DNA of 9,106 bases from Candidatus Pacearchaeota archaeon (GCA_002690445.1 NZER01000011.1:1-9106), one strand, 5' to 3'. Numbered from the stretch's first letter, positions 1 through 5,063 are shown. Program-made: numbers and translations. The notes: generated by a model from the sequence alone, not told the origin.

Positions 1-181
1 TACCATCAGGGAAACGAACCTTGCTTTTTCCCTCGTCATATGCCTTATTCTGCCTTTTCTTACCTCTGTGGCCTTCTAATATAGAACAATCCACGTGTTT
101 TATAACCTCATTAAATAAATCTTGTAAATCTTTGTGGCAGGTAGCAAGGTTTTTGCGTGAGGTTTTACCGAATTTAGGCAT
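1..181 (-). CDS. M15-family peptidoglycan peptidase (phage endolysin), N-terminal part only
   Basis: Only the first 60 codons are inside the window; the gene runs off the left edge. The protein starts MPKFGKTSRKNL and continues through a helix to SILEGHRGKKRQ, then GKSKVRFPDG at the edge. The order of these blocks (FG..S...L near the start, then EGHR...Q, then GKS+..P.G) is the characteristic N-terminal half of phage M15/VanY-like L,D- or D,D-peptidases, which cut stem peptides of peptidoglycan during lysis. The zinc ligands (HxxxxxxD and the later ExxH) lie beyond the edge and cannot be checked. The start codon shares its A with the stop of the upstream LamG gene (TAATG), and there is no convincing SD site, so translation is probably coupled. 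The family call is fairly safe; whether it acts in lysis or entry is inference. Confidence 0.8.
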   Translation of the reverse strand, partial: MPKFGKTSRKNLATCHKDLQDLFNEVIKHVDCSILEGHRGKKRQNKAYDEGKSKVRFPDG

Positions 182-894
182 TATGATTGGGGTGGTATAT
201 CAGTTTGATGTGTAGCTCCTGTTATAGTGCCATGATTACCTTCACCACTAGTATCATTTGCAGTAGTTCCATCATTAAAAGTCCAATAACCCTTGAATGC
301 AACATCAGTAGTACCCGATAAGTCAGTAGGAACTCCAAGATTGTATATATCAGCAATATCACCTGCACTTAATGATGTATTCCATAAAGATATTTCATCG
401 ATATAGCCTTCATATTTAGAGCCCAAATCGCTCCACGCTCCAATAATAAAGTCATTATTAAAAGTGGTAGTAATTGTCCTTGCTGTCGGAGTAGCATTAT
501 CCTCTGCTCCATTAAGGTATACCCTAATGAAATTATCACCAGCAGTCATAGCAATATGATTCCACGTGTCAACTACAATACTTGTATCACCTAGGGTTAT
601 TTCATACCCGCTTCCGTGACCTATAAGTGCATCAATTTTTCCAGTAGTAGAAATACCTAACCTATATCCATTTACCCCTGTTCCTTGGGCGCACCCACAC
701 ACTCCTACGTAATCCCCTATTTGTGTAGGTTTTACCCATGCAGATAGCGATACGTGTTGAGTTTCAACTGGGGAACCACACTGCACGTAATCACTCAATC
801 CGTCGAATAGCAATGAATATTCATTATAGGTGAGACCCTCCACCCCAATTGGAGCTCCCCCACTTACACCAAGTCCTAAGCCTAAATTAGCCAT
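181..894 (-). CDS. LamG / concanavalin A-like domain protein, probable virion decoration or fibre protein
   Basis: This 237-residue protein has a short Gly-rich head (LGLGLGVSGGAP) followed by a single jelly-roll LamG-type domain filling most of the rest. Recognisable family blocks in order are SLLFDGLSDYVQ (about 27-38), SLSAWVKP (about 50), the central WNHIAMT strand, the RVYLNG hairpin, and near the C-terminus GYIDEISLWNTSLS followed by DIADIYN. These are hallmarks of the Laminin_G_3 fold, commonly used by phages and bacteria to bind glycans. The YWTFNDGT.A.DTSG.GNHG stretch is also typical of such proteins. It overlaps the upstream small gene by 8 bases and touches the downstream peptidase, so the three form one transcription unit. 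There is no signal peptide. A receptor- or surface-glycan-binding virion role is inferred from the fold and neighbours. Confidence 0.8.
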   Translation of the reverse strand: MANLGLGLGVSGGAPIGVEGLTYNEYSLLFDGLSDYVQCGSPVETQHVSLSAWVKPTQIGDYVGVCGCAQGTGVNGYRLGISTTGKIDALIGHGSGYEITLGDTSIVVDTWNHIAMTAGDNFIRVYLNGAEDNATPTARTITTTFNNDFIIGAWSDLGSKYEGYIDEISLWNTSLSAGDIADIYNLGVPTDLSGTTDVAFKGYWTFNDGTTANDTSGEGNHGTITGATHQTDIPPQS

Positions 895-1153
895 TGTACG
901 CTATAATTGCACCTGAGGGGGTAATTGCAGTCCATCGACCATAGATAGTAACGCCTGCAGGTAGTGTTCCACCGGGGATGCTACTGATATGAGCGCTATC
1001 TTCTGGAGTTAGTACTGAAAACGTAGTATCAGCAAGAGCGGTAATAGCACAAAACATGCCAGTAAGCGCCGCACTCGTGCTACTCTGTGAACCAGCTGAA
1101 CCTAATCCTAAGGAACCAGCCTCTGTAGGGGTATATTTAACTTTTGATGCCAT
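887..1153 (-). CDS. Small Gly/Ser/Ala-rich phage protein, possible virion accessory protein
   Basis: The product is 88 residues and starts MASKVKYTPTEAGSLGLG. It is preceded by a strong SD (AAGGAG, minus strand, about 1168-1163), so the start is well supported. The N-terminal half is low-complexity (GSLGLGSAGSQSSTSAALTG). The C-terminal half looks like compact beta strands ending AITPSGAIIAYNG. Small proteins of this style often sit beside fibre or decoration genes in marine-type tailed phages, but I do not recognise a named family. The LGLG motif recurs at the start of the next protein, suggesting that the two share a docking or trimerisation segment or arose by rearrangement. First gene of the leftward unit 1153 to 1. 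Confidence 0.75.
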   Translation of the reverse strand: MASKVKYTPTEAGSLGLGSAGSQSSTSAALTGMFCAITALADTTFSVLTPEDSAHISSIPGGTLPAGVTIYGRWTAITPSGAIIAYNG

Positions 1154-1381
1154 TTTAACTCCTTATTTAGTAAATTTACGCGTATTATTACGCCTGTAAT
1201 TTACAACGGATGTGATAAAGGACACAAGAACTTTCTTTTTCTGCGTATATTTGATACCTAGAGCTCTTACTAGGCTAAATATCTTTTAATATCCTTAGAT
1301 ATACGTACTCAGATAGATGTACTCTATATTAAGTACTATTAAAAATACAACAAAAATACCAAATATCCAAGTAAAAAACTA

Positions 1382-1513
1382 CTATCCGGCTAAATATACT
1401 AAGAATTGAGCAATTCCGATAAGATATTTCAAAATATAATAGAGAAAACCAATTATTCCTGCTGCCCATGCTACGACGAGCAAAGCGCCAATTCGTTGAA
1501 AAAAGCTATCCAT
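1382..1513 (-). CDS. Putative 43-residue membrane peptide (holin-like or unknown)
   Basis: On the minus strand an ATG at 1513 opens a 43-codon frame beginning MDSFFQRIGALLVVAWAAG and ending in TAG at 1384-1382. The translation is almost wholly hydrophobic, with two stretches (about residues 9-26 and 30-42) separated by a Tyr/Lys-containing segment, as expected for one long or two short membrane helices. Alanine and glycine codons inside these stretches argue against a mere by-product of T-richness. It points the same way as the downstream LamG and M15 genes, so a small lysis (holin-like) protein is possible by context. Against it: the best SD (AGGAGG at 1547-1542) is 28 bases upstream, far too distant, and only a weak AAGAG is nearer. 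It is short enough to have arisen by chance. Confidence 0.4.
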   Translation of the reverse strand: MDSFFQRIGALLVVAWAAGIIGFLYYILKYLIGIAQFLVYLAG

Positions 1514-1695
1514 AAGGTAATATACGGCTCTTTAGGCACATCCTCCTATGAAGTACGTCACTTTTGGAAAAATTGCTGTAGAATGGGTACACTTGATATA
1601 CACATTGCCCCACCCCTCGAAATTCACGGGCCTCGTCCCTCGTCCCAGTTGAAGTTCGATTGGTGTTGCATTGGCCCCCTCGGACTGCAGTGTAG

Positions 1696-1717
1696 TTAAT
1701 ATTATCTTTAATATTAA
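1696..1717. promoter_or_regulatory. AT-only inverted repeat
   Basis: TTAATATTA (1696-1704) and TAATATTAA (1709-1717) form a perfect 9-bp inverted repeat around TCTT, about 48 bases upstream of the first rightward gene. Its symmetry would suit a DNA-binding dimer or an easily melted DNA segment. As RNA it would be a weak hairpin. Function unknown. Confidence 0.4.
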
Positions 1718-1726
1718 TGCACGAAT

Positions 1727-1751
1727 TAATAATCAATACTAATAATCAATA
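1727..1751 (+). repeat. Tandem direct repeat, 13-base period
   Basis: TAATAATCAATA occurs twice (1727-1738 and 1740-1751), separated by one C, directly upstream of the SD (AAGAGGT) of the gene at 1765. It may be a binding site for a regulator on one face of the helix, or slippage-derived AT-rich spacer. In this AT-rich context the repeat is only moderately unlikely by chance. Confidence 0.45.
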
Positions 1752-1764
1752 ATAAGAGGTAATA

Positions 1765-2427
1765 ATGAAGAATAAGAAGACTAATAAAGATAATAATAAC
1801 AACAATGCGGTAACATTCAGCAGTATCAGCAATCAACAAGCGGTTGACATTACCGGCGAGAAAGACGTTGACCAAGTGATTAAGTATGAGTGGGTCAATA
1901 TCGATACAGGTGATAGCAAACTATTTGACAAGGGTGCTCATTTGGAAGAGGTCAAAGTCAATGGTGTGCTTATCACAAGAACAAAGGCAGAATTTAGAAC
2001 CGGTGATAACAAGCAAAAGTATGAGCGTGTTTATGACGGTGATAGGGTCAAGATAGTATTCCGTGGTAAGTTAACAGACGACCTGTTCAAAATGATGACT
2101 TTGTTCCATAGACCCTTGGAAGGTACTGAATTGGTGGAACTTGAGGAACAGTATGTGGAAGCAACACAAAAGCGTAATCCTGATAAGGAAATCGCGACCA
2201 ACTGTACCTTCAAAGAGTCTCGCTTATATCAAGTTATTGACCAAGAAATAGACAACAAAATACAACAGTATCGTGTATCAACATCATCTGAGAGTTATAT
2301 TAATGAAGATGGTGAACAAGATACAAGGGAAGTCTATTTCTCTTACATTAACTTGAGAACGCTCTTTCAACCAACCAATGAACTACCTTTGGACAGTTGT
2401 ATGAGTATGTTCCAAGACAAAGCATAG
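1765..2427 (+). CDS. Hypothetical phage protein, 220 aa
   Basis: I do not recognise this protein. It starts at an ATG with an SD-like AAGAGGT nearby and opens with a Lys/Asn-rich, probably disordered tail (KKTNKDNNNNN). Residues about 35-100 look like alternating beta strands (IKYEWVNIDTG, VKVNGVLITRTKAEF, RVKIVFRGKL). A helical segment follows (TDDLFKMMTLFHR, then ELVELEEQYVEATQKR), and the C-terminal third is acidic with more strands (REVYFSYINLRTLF). There are no transmembrane segments, signal peptide or clear catalytic motif. Its codon use is somewhat less AT-biased than the E2-like gene further right. It is the first gene of the rightward series, is followed by a hairpin terminator candidate, and is probably transcribed early or highly; that last point is inference. 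Confidence 0.75.
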   Translation: MKNKKTNKDNNNNNAVTFSSISNQQAVDITGEKDVDQVIKYEWVNIDTGDSKLFDKGAHLEEVKVNGVLITRTKAEFRTGDNKQKYERVYDGDRVKIVFRGKLTDDLFKMMTLFHRPLEGTELVELEEQYVEATQKRNPDKEIATNCTFKESRLYQVIDQEIDNKIQQYRVSTSSESYINEDGEQDTREVYFSYINLRTLFQPTNELPLDSCMSMFQDKA

Positions 2428-2440
2428 TTGGTATTATCAA

Positions 2441-2468
2441 GCCTGTCTGCACATTTGTGTAGGCAGGC
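2441..2468 (+). terminator. Hairpin terminator candidate
   Basis: GCCTGTCTGCAC (2441-2452) pairs over 12 bp, with two G-U pairs, to GTGTAGGCAGGC (2457-2468) around the loop ATTT. It begins 13 bases after the stop of the 220-aa gene. T-rich sequence (TTCCTTGGTTTGTTTT) follows, but the T-run is not immediate, so termination may be partial, or this could be an mRNA 3'-end stabiliser. A TATAAT lies just beyond at 2491-2496, but no -35 was found at proper spacing. Confidence 0.55.
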
Positions 2469-2538
2469 AGTTCCTTGGTTTGTTTTATATTATAATACAC
2501 ATAACGCACTAATTTTAATTAAATGAAAGGGTTAAATA

Positions 2539-2850
2539 ATGGCACAAAAGAAAGCAACAGACAAACAAAAATTACTCTGTTTACAAATGATTGAAGCCCA
2601 TTGGGATTGTTCTACTCCGACAAGATATGAGTTTACTATCTATCGTGGTAAGCCATCTGCTTGGCATGCTCTACAAGGTGATAGAAAGAATTGGTCACCA
2701 AATAAGCGTGCTACATCAAAGACTGTTAAAGAGTTTAGAAGACAGATACTAAATGATGAATGGACTTTATTCATAGCAATGGATTTCATTACACGACATT
2801 ATCACGAGTTTATTACGCTTGTATGGCGTTTAACACCTCGTAATAACTAA
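2539..2850 (+). CDS. Hypothetical phage protein, 103 aa
   Basis: The ATG at 2539 has the SD AAAGGG seven bases upstream. The product starts MAQKKATDKQKLLCLQM and is basic and tryptophan-rich (W at about residues 23, 42, 52, 75 and 96). The pattern is an N-terminal helix, a short beta section (RYEFTIYRGKPSAW), then a basic stretch (KRATSKTVKEFRRQI) leading into aromatic helices (EWTLFIAMDFITRHYHEF). It has no cysteine pair, membrane segment or recognised motif. The basic middle would fit nucleic-acid or host-protein binding, but that is guesswork. It stands alone between two hairpins (2441-2468 and 2862-2886), so it may be a separate expression unit. Confidence 0.7.
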   Translation: MAQKKATDKQKLLCLQMIEAHWDCSTPTRYEFTIYRGKPSAWHALQGDRKNWSPNKRATSKTVKEFRRQILNDEWTLFIAMDFITRHYHEFITLVWRLTPRNN

Positions 2851-2861
2851 CACCAATAACC

Positions 2862-2886
2862 AAGGGAGAGTATGATACTTTCCCTT
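2862..2886 (+). terminator. Hairpin after the 103-aa gene, possible terminator
   Basis: AAGGGAGAGTA (2862-2872) pairs with TACTTTCCCTT (2876-2886), 11 bp with one G-U pair and a 3-base loop, starting 11 bases after the stop codon. The 3' flank (AAATACTCC) lacks a T-run, so it is a weak intrinsic terminator at best. It may instead protect an mRNA 3' end. Confidence 0.35.
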
Positions 2887-2932
2887 AAATACTCCACTAA
2901 ATAAAGGCTCTAATGAGCTGAAAGGCAAAGAT

Positions 2933-3202
2933 ATGTTAATCATAATCTTAATTATGCTCGGACTCGTAGTAGGCGTACTAGCGCGCATAATATATGTTTA
3001 TCTCACCAAAAGATATTCCCGTCCGCAACGATTACCCGTAGAGAAGCGTTTTATTGCACGATGTAAAGAGTGCAAGAAGATTATACCTGAATGGTCCTTT
3101 GTTTGCCCAGTTTGTTTTGCAGAAGAGAACGATGGCTTTATTCGTGGTTCTATATTCTGGGAAGAACTCAAACAATATAATGAAGGAGAATATGATGCCT
3201 GA
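2933..3202 (+). CDS. Membrane-anchored zinc-ribbon protein, 89 aa, function unknown
   Basis: The start at 2933 follows the SD AAAGG by seven bases. Residues 2-24 are a strongly hydrophobic helix (IIILIMLGLVVGVL...), then a basic stretch (TKRYSRPQR), which predicts a single-pass protein with its bulk in the cytoplasm by the positive-inside rule. Residues 44-61 contain two CxxC knuckles (CKEC at 44-47 and CPVC at 58-61) ten residues apart, the pattern of a small zinc ribbon. The acidic C-terminal tail ends in NEGEYDA. No family name is recognised. Its stop overlaps the next gene by 8 bases, and that gene also encodes a membrane protein, so the two are probably co-translated and may act together at the inner membrane (inference). 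Confidence 0.75.
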   Translation: MLIIILIMLGLVVGVLARIIYVYLTKRYSRPQRLPVEKRFIARCKECKKIIPEWSFVCPVCFAEENDGFIRGSIFWEELKQYNEGEYDA

Positions 3203-3362
3203 AGAATCATTCATAGGACATATAATTGTTCTTTTATTTATATTTATAACGTGTTATCTTTACTATATTACTCAAGAGAAATATAATGTAATTTGGGCTT
3301 ATATAGTAATGCTTGTATTTTGCATCATTTTCTGGTGCGTTTTAGGCTGGGCCATATTCTAG
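3195..3362 (+). CDS. Small two-helix membrane protein, 55 aa
   Basis: I place the start at ATG 3195 (MPEESFIGHIIVLL) because AAGGAG (3183-3188) lies six bases upstream. An adjacent in-frame ATG at 3192 is only three bases from the SD, and the longer upstream frame is merely a shadow of the preceding gene. Residues 7-25 (IGHIIVLLFIFITCYLYYI) and 33-54 (IWAYIVMLVFCIIFWCVLGW) are two membrane helices joined by a short polar loop (TQEKYN), the topology of small holins and many phage superinfection or membrane-modulating proteins. Nothing in the sequence distinguishes between these. It overlaps the zinc-ribbon membrane gene by 8 bases. Confidence 0.7.
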   Translation: MPEESFIGHIIVLLFIFITCYLYYITQEKYNVIWAYIVMLVFCIIFWCVLGWAIF

Positions 3363-3394
3363 TATGATTGTTATTAGATATTGGTGGAGGAACG

Positions 3395-3510
3395 CAAGAG
3401 GTTGATACCGTTTAATCACAATGTTGAAGATAAGTTCTACTTATTTGAATTGGGGATTAAGCATTGGTTGGGAGGGCTTTAGCCTTTACCAGATGTAGTA
3501 TCACCTCTTG
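3395..3510 (+). ncRNA. Candidate structured RNA, closed three-helix fold
   Basis: CAAGAGGT (3395-3402) pairs with ACCTCTTG (3503-3510). After one bulged T, GATAC (3404-3408) pairs with GTATC (3498-3502), giving a 13-bp closing helix. Inside are two hairpins: AGATAAGT/ACTTATTT (3428-3435 with 3439-3446, loop TCT, one G-U) and AGGGC/GCCTT (3473-3477 with 3482-3486, loop TTTA, one G-U). The 274-base gap between genes is thus occupied by this fold and the next. It could be a small RNA, an mRNA leader element or a processing site. Basis is hand-found complementarity only. Confidence 0.4.
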
Positions 3511-3524
3511 TTGCCTTATTATAC

Positions 3525-3598
3525 TAGTGAGTAATAAATAGCCTCGGAGACTAATGTTCACCGTAAACCTACTCTAACTGGCTGGTAGGTACTCACTA
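3525..3598 (+). promoter_or_regulatory. Intergenic RNA element A (9-bp closing helix, CTGG motif)
   Basis: TAGTGAGTA (3525-3533) and TACTCACTA (3590-3598) are perfectly complementary over 9 bp. Inside are an imperfect hairpin at 3538-3552 (TAG/CTA and CT/AG around CGG, one mismatch) and a 5-bp helix CCTAC/GTAGG (3568-3572 with 3585-3589) whose loop contains CTGG twice. It ends 38 bases before the next start codon, in that gene's 5' leader. It is cloverleaf-like but lacks a tRNA T-loop and CCA, so it is not a tRNA. Confidence 0.5.
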
Positions 3599-3636
3599 TT
3601 AAATTAATTAATCACAATAAAATAAAGGGTATAAAA

Positions 3637-3957
3637 ATGTACATAGTATATTATAAGTTAGGAAAAGAGGCTTGTGTTAAGCATTTTAATATAAAGCACG
3701 AGGCTATTGATTTTGCTGAAATGCAAGATAATGATGATGGTAAGGTTAAAATACTTCATATGGACCCTACCAATCCACAACCTATATCAATAAGTTTTAA
3801 TGCAATGTTAAATAAGGCTGGTATTAAAAAGTCAGAACCATTAGTAATGCCTAACATACCTCGCAATGAATATGAATTGATATTAGAGGACGCTTTAACT
3901 AAACTATATGGTTTAGTTAGAGGACTTGCAGAACAACTCAAACGATTATCTAATTAA
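3637..3957 (+). CDS. Hypothetical phage protein, 106 aa
   Basis: The ATG at 3637 has AAAGGG seven bases upstream. The product begins MYIVYYKLGKEACVKHF and is acidic in its first half (AEMQDNDDGKV) with short predicted strands (KVKILHMD, PISISF). It finishes with a long amphipathic helix (EYELILEDALTKLYGLVRGLAEQLKRL) that could make a coiled-coil or dimer contact. No motif, membrane segment or signal is seen, and I do not recognise a family. It lies between intergenic RNA elements A and B, so its transcript may be processed or regulated on both sides. Confidence 0.7.
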   Translation: MYIVYYKLGKEACVKHFNIKHEAIDFAEMQDNDDGKVKILHMDPTNPQPISISFNAMLNKAGIKKSEPLVMPNIPRNEYELILEDALTKLYGLVRGLAEQLKRLSN

Positions 3958-3970
3958 TCGGTTGACAAAC

Positions 3971-4029
3971 AATGAGTGGTCACGCTTCTTTGGTTTGATG
4001 AGCGATTTCCGCACAGCTGGCCACTCATT
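3971..4029 (+). promoter_or_regulatory. Intergenic RNA element B (12-bp closing helix, CTGG motif)
   Basis: AATGAGTGG (3971-3979) pairs perfectly with CCACTCATT (4021-4029). The helix continues inward as TCA/TGG-type pairs (3980-3982 with 4018-4020, one G-U), making 12 bp. CTGG (4017-4020) sits at the 3' strand. A small GCG/CGC hairpin can form inside the apical loop. It lies 14 bases after the 106-aa gene and ends 7 bases before the SD of the next gene, so it is positioned to act as a leader hairpin, RNase III-type processing site or weak attenuator. Confidence 0.55.
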
Positions 4030-4044
4030 AATTTTGGAGATAAT

Positions 4045-4347
4045 ATGAAACTTTCATCTTTAGCAGTAACTCAACAAATTGTTAGTATAAAAGATAAACA
4101 AGATAAATCCCGATTATGTTTATTAATGCTTGAATTTTATGCATATATGGAAAGACAAGGCTTCCCAGAGTTTTGGAAGAATTGTAAAGGGATATTATAC
4201 CCTGCACGTAATCTTAAAGACAGACGTGACCATAATTTATATTGGTTTTTTAAATGGCGAAACGGTACTGAAACTAAATTATTAGCAGATAAGTATAATA
4301 TGCGATTTAAAGACTTAAAAGGATTTAAATTAAAGGAGGATTTATGA
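4045..4347 (+). CDS. Hypothetical phage protein, 100 aa
   Basis: I choose ATG 4045 (MKLSSLAVTQQIVSIK) rather than the longer frame opening with GTG at 3976. The upstream frame runs straight through element B and has no SD, whereas GGAGA at 4036-4040 sits correctly before 4045. The protein is basic and rich in Trp, Phe and Tyr: FYAYMERQGFPEFW, then a basic turn (ARNLKDRRDH), NLYWFFKWRNG and a Lys-rich tail (KDLKGFKLKEDL). There are no membrane segments or cysteine motifs, and it is probably helical. No family recognised. Its last four bases overlap the start of the next gene (ATGA), indicating translational coupling. Confidence 0.7.
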   Translation: MKLSSLAVTQQIVSIKDKQDKSRLCLLMLEFYAYMERQGFPEFWKNCKGILYPARNLKDRRDHNLYWFFKWRNGTETKLLADKYNMRFKDLKGFKLKEDL

Positions 4348-4544
4348 AAGATAAAATACATTGTATTAATGCATTAGATTTTGCATTAACATCTAAAAAA
4401 GGTGATAAATGGATTAAATGTCCTTATAAATATAAGTATGAATTAGTGCATTTTCTTGTTAGATATCAAGGCTGGTTGTATTCTGATGCTATTAAACTAA
4501 AAAAGAAACAGCTTTATGCTATTTATTATAGTAAATGTAATTAA
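4344..4544 (+). CDS. Hypothetical phage protein, 66 aa
   Basis: The start ATG lies in the ATGA overlap with the preceding stop and has a strong SD (AAAGGAGG, about 4332-4339), so both coupling and independent initiation are possible. The product MKDKIHCINALDFALTSKKG... is small and very basic, with a Tyr/Lys-rich central block (CPYKYKYELVHFLVRYQGW) and a C-terminal helix-like KLKKKQLYAIYYSKCN. It has three cysteines but no CxxC pair. The pairing with the 100-aa gene suggests a functional pair. Function unknown; small basic proteins at such positions can be host-takeover factors, but nothing here shows it. Confidence 0.7.
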   Translation: MKDKIHCINALDFALTSKKGDKWIKCPYKYKYELVHFLVRYQGWLYSDAIKLKKKQLYAIYYSKCN

Positions 4545-4550
4545 ACTTGT

Positions 4551-4634
4551 AGGGTTCTATTTGGGGACGGTAAATCGGGTAAGCTGGCGCGCAACCCATG
4601 AATTACTGTCAAGACGTCCAATATCTAGGACCCT
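4551..4634 (+). promoter_or_regulatory. Long irregular hairpin of the folded region
   Basis: Three stacked helices can form: AGGGTTCTA/TAGGACCCT (4551-4559 with 4626-4634, one G-U), GACGGTAA/TTACTGTC (4566-4573 with 4603-4610, one G-U) and AT-c-GGGT/ACCCAT (4574-4580 with 4594-4599). That makes about 23 bp in total, capped by a 13-base loop containing AGCTGGCGCGC. It begins 7 bases after the 66-aa gene stop. Confidence 0.5.
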
Positions 4635-4708
4635 CAAGCATTAGGTTGGCTCACCTATCCCAAAGCAGCACTTATGCTTAGTTATCTCACGATAGCTCAG
4701 CTACTCTA

Positions 4709-4738
4709 GGGGGAGTTTGCTTTGAGGCTGGCTCCCCC
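4709..4738 (+). terminator. GC-rich hairpin with CTGG loop, possible terminator
   Basis: GGGGGAG (4709-4715) pairs with CTCCCCC (4732-4738), 7 perfect bp. The 16-base loop ends GAGGCTGG, the same ending as in the 4857-4892 hairpin. It is followed by GCAATTTT, a short and delayed T-run, so some intrinsic termination is possible. Its resemblance to the other CTGG elements suggests a shared role instead. Confidence 0.45.
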
Positions 4739-4745
4739 GCAATTT

Positions 4746-4849
4746 TGGGTTCTCTCCTAAGAGGACAAAGTCGGAAGGCTAGTAACCGGGACATATTGGA
4801 TGTCTAACTACTACTCTGGCGTGGGTACGAGAGTATAAATAAGGGCCCA
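4746..4849 (+). promoter_or_regulatory. Multi-branched fold within the folded region
   Basis: TGGGTTCT (4746-4753) pairs with AGGGCCCA (4842-4849; two G-U) to enclose hairpins TCCT/AGGA (4755-4765), TCGG/CCGG (4771-4774 with 4786-4789), GACAT/ATGTC (4790-4804) and TACTCT/AGAGTA (4812-4835). The arrangement is cloverleaf-like but lacks tRNA consensus bases. Confidence 0.4.
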
Positions 4850-4856
4850 CTTTAAC

Positions 4857-4892
4857 TGAGGGAGCAAAGGAATCGAGGCTGGAGCTCCCTCA
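4857..4892 (+). promoter_or_regulatory. 9-bp perfect hairpin with GAGGCTGG loop
   Basis: TGAGGGAGC (4857-4865) and GCTCCCTCA (4884-4892) pair without mismatch. The 18-base loop (AAAGGAATCGAGGCTGGA) carries the GAGGCTGG found in the 4709-4738 hairpin and is purine-rich, resembling a displayed SD-like sequence. Confidence 0.5.
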
Positions 4893-4902
4893 ATGAATTC
4901 AT

Positions 4903-4934
4903 GTAGAATACAATAAAAATAATAAGTATTCTAC
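4903..4934 (+). promoter_or_regulatory. 9-bp perfect hairpin with A-rich loop
   Basis: GTAGAATAC (4903-4911) and GTATTCTAC (4926-4934) pair perfectly around a 14-base loop made only of A and T (AATAAAAATAATAA). As RNA this displays an unpaired A-rich loop. As DNA it would also be a good operator-like palindrome. Confidence 0.5.
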
Positions 4935-5010
4935 GAGCTATCCCACAAAAATAGGGGTAGTCTGAATGCAAGAGAGACTTTCTAGTCACTTCTTGCCTAA
5001 CCACGGATGA

Positions 5011-5063
5011 AGCCGGTCGACTTATGTACCCCGGCTGGCTTTGTTCTTAATAATGGGTACATA
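5011..5063 (+). promoter_or_regulatory. Potential H-type pseudoknot abutting the ribosome-binding site
   Basis: AGCCGG (5011-5016) pairs with CCGGCT (5031-5036). The bases in its loop, TATGTACC (5023-5030), pair with GGTACATA (5056-5063), extendable to 9 bp with C5031-G5055. The two helices would stack end to end. The second helix ends at the first base of the SD AGGAAGG (5063-5069) of the ubiquitin-like gene at 5077. Such a fold next to an SD is a classical place for control of initiation by a bound protein or ligand. Confidence 0.5.

Larger units (their letters stand above)
1154..1764. other. Divergent intergenic region
   Basis: These 611 bases separate the leftward structural/lysis genes from the rightward small genes, so promoters for both directions probably lie here, but I see no strong -35/-10 pair. 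The left half is AT-rich. Positions 1600-1690 are conspicuously strand-asymmetric: C/T-rich on the plus strand, with CCCCACCCCTCG, CGTCCCTCGTCCC and GGCCCCCTCGG. A consensus SD (AGGAGG) lies on the minus strand at 1547-1542, but no good start codon follows at normal spacing. The only coding candidate I favour is the 43-aa minus-strand ORF listed separately. An AT hairpin and a tandem repeat lie next to the rightward gene. Confidence 0.6.
4551..5063 (+). ncRNA. Large folded intergenic region, candidate structured RNA or long leader
   Basis: The 532-base gap before the ubiquitin-like gene has no credible ORF on either strand but is tiled by inverted repeats. In order they are 4551-4634, 4642-4657 (TAGGT/ACCTA), 4663-4679 (AAGCA/TGCTT), 4680-4697 (AGTTATC/GATAGCT, one G-U), 4709-4738, 4746-4849, 4857-4892, 4903-4934, 4938-4960 (CTATCCC/GGGGTAG, one G-U), 4968-4996 (GCAAGA/TCTTGC plus GACT/AGTC) and 5011-5063. 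Spacers between them are mostly under 12 bases. Its base composition is visibly richer in G and C than the flanking genes. It may be a stand-alone large RNA or the structured 5' leader of the ubiquitin-like operon. Confidence 0.5.

Noticed and set aside
1342..1370. Possible minus-strand promoter, TTGGAT (1370-1365) with TATTTT (1347-1342), 17-base spacer
   Set aside because: Both boxes deviate from consensus, and such matches are common in AT-rich DNA.
1515..1690. Several mini-frames on the minus strand with SD-like GAGG tracts (15, 31 and 22 codons)
   Set aside because: The SD-like sequences are an automatic result of the purine-rich strand; the frames are too short and have no recognisable features.
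1406..1699. A 97-codon plus-strand frame opening with TTG
   Set aside because: No SD before the TTG, implausible cysteine/proline-rich composition, and it lies antisense to the more protein-like 43-aa hydrophobic frame.
1506..1736. A 76-codon minus-strand frame (MIINSCINI...)
   Set aside because: No SD, no coherent fold pattern, and much of it falls in the purine-rich minus-strand tract, where stops are scarce by composition. It was kept only as a possible coupling frame for the hydrophobic ORF.
3525..3598. A tRNA gene (cloverleaf-like fold)
   Set aside because: No T-loop consensus, no proper D-arm bases and a 9-bp rather than 7-bp acceptor-like helix. The same applies to 4746-4849.
3962..3967. 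TTGACA, a consensus -35 box
   Set aside because: No -10-like sequence at 16-18 bases; the downstream bases are committed to element B.
3971..4029. Hammerhead ribozyme, because of TTTGATGAGCG in the loop
   Set aside because: The core CTGATGA and GAAA segments are not present in the right arrangement.
4551..5063. A group I intron or other self-splicing element
   Set aside because: It lies between complete genes rather than inside one, and I could not find the conserved P7/P3 core sequences or an intron-encoded endonuclease.
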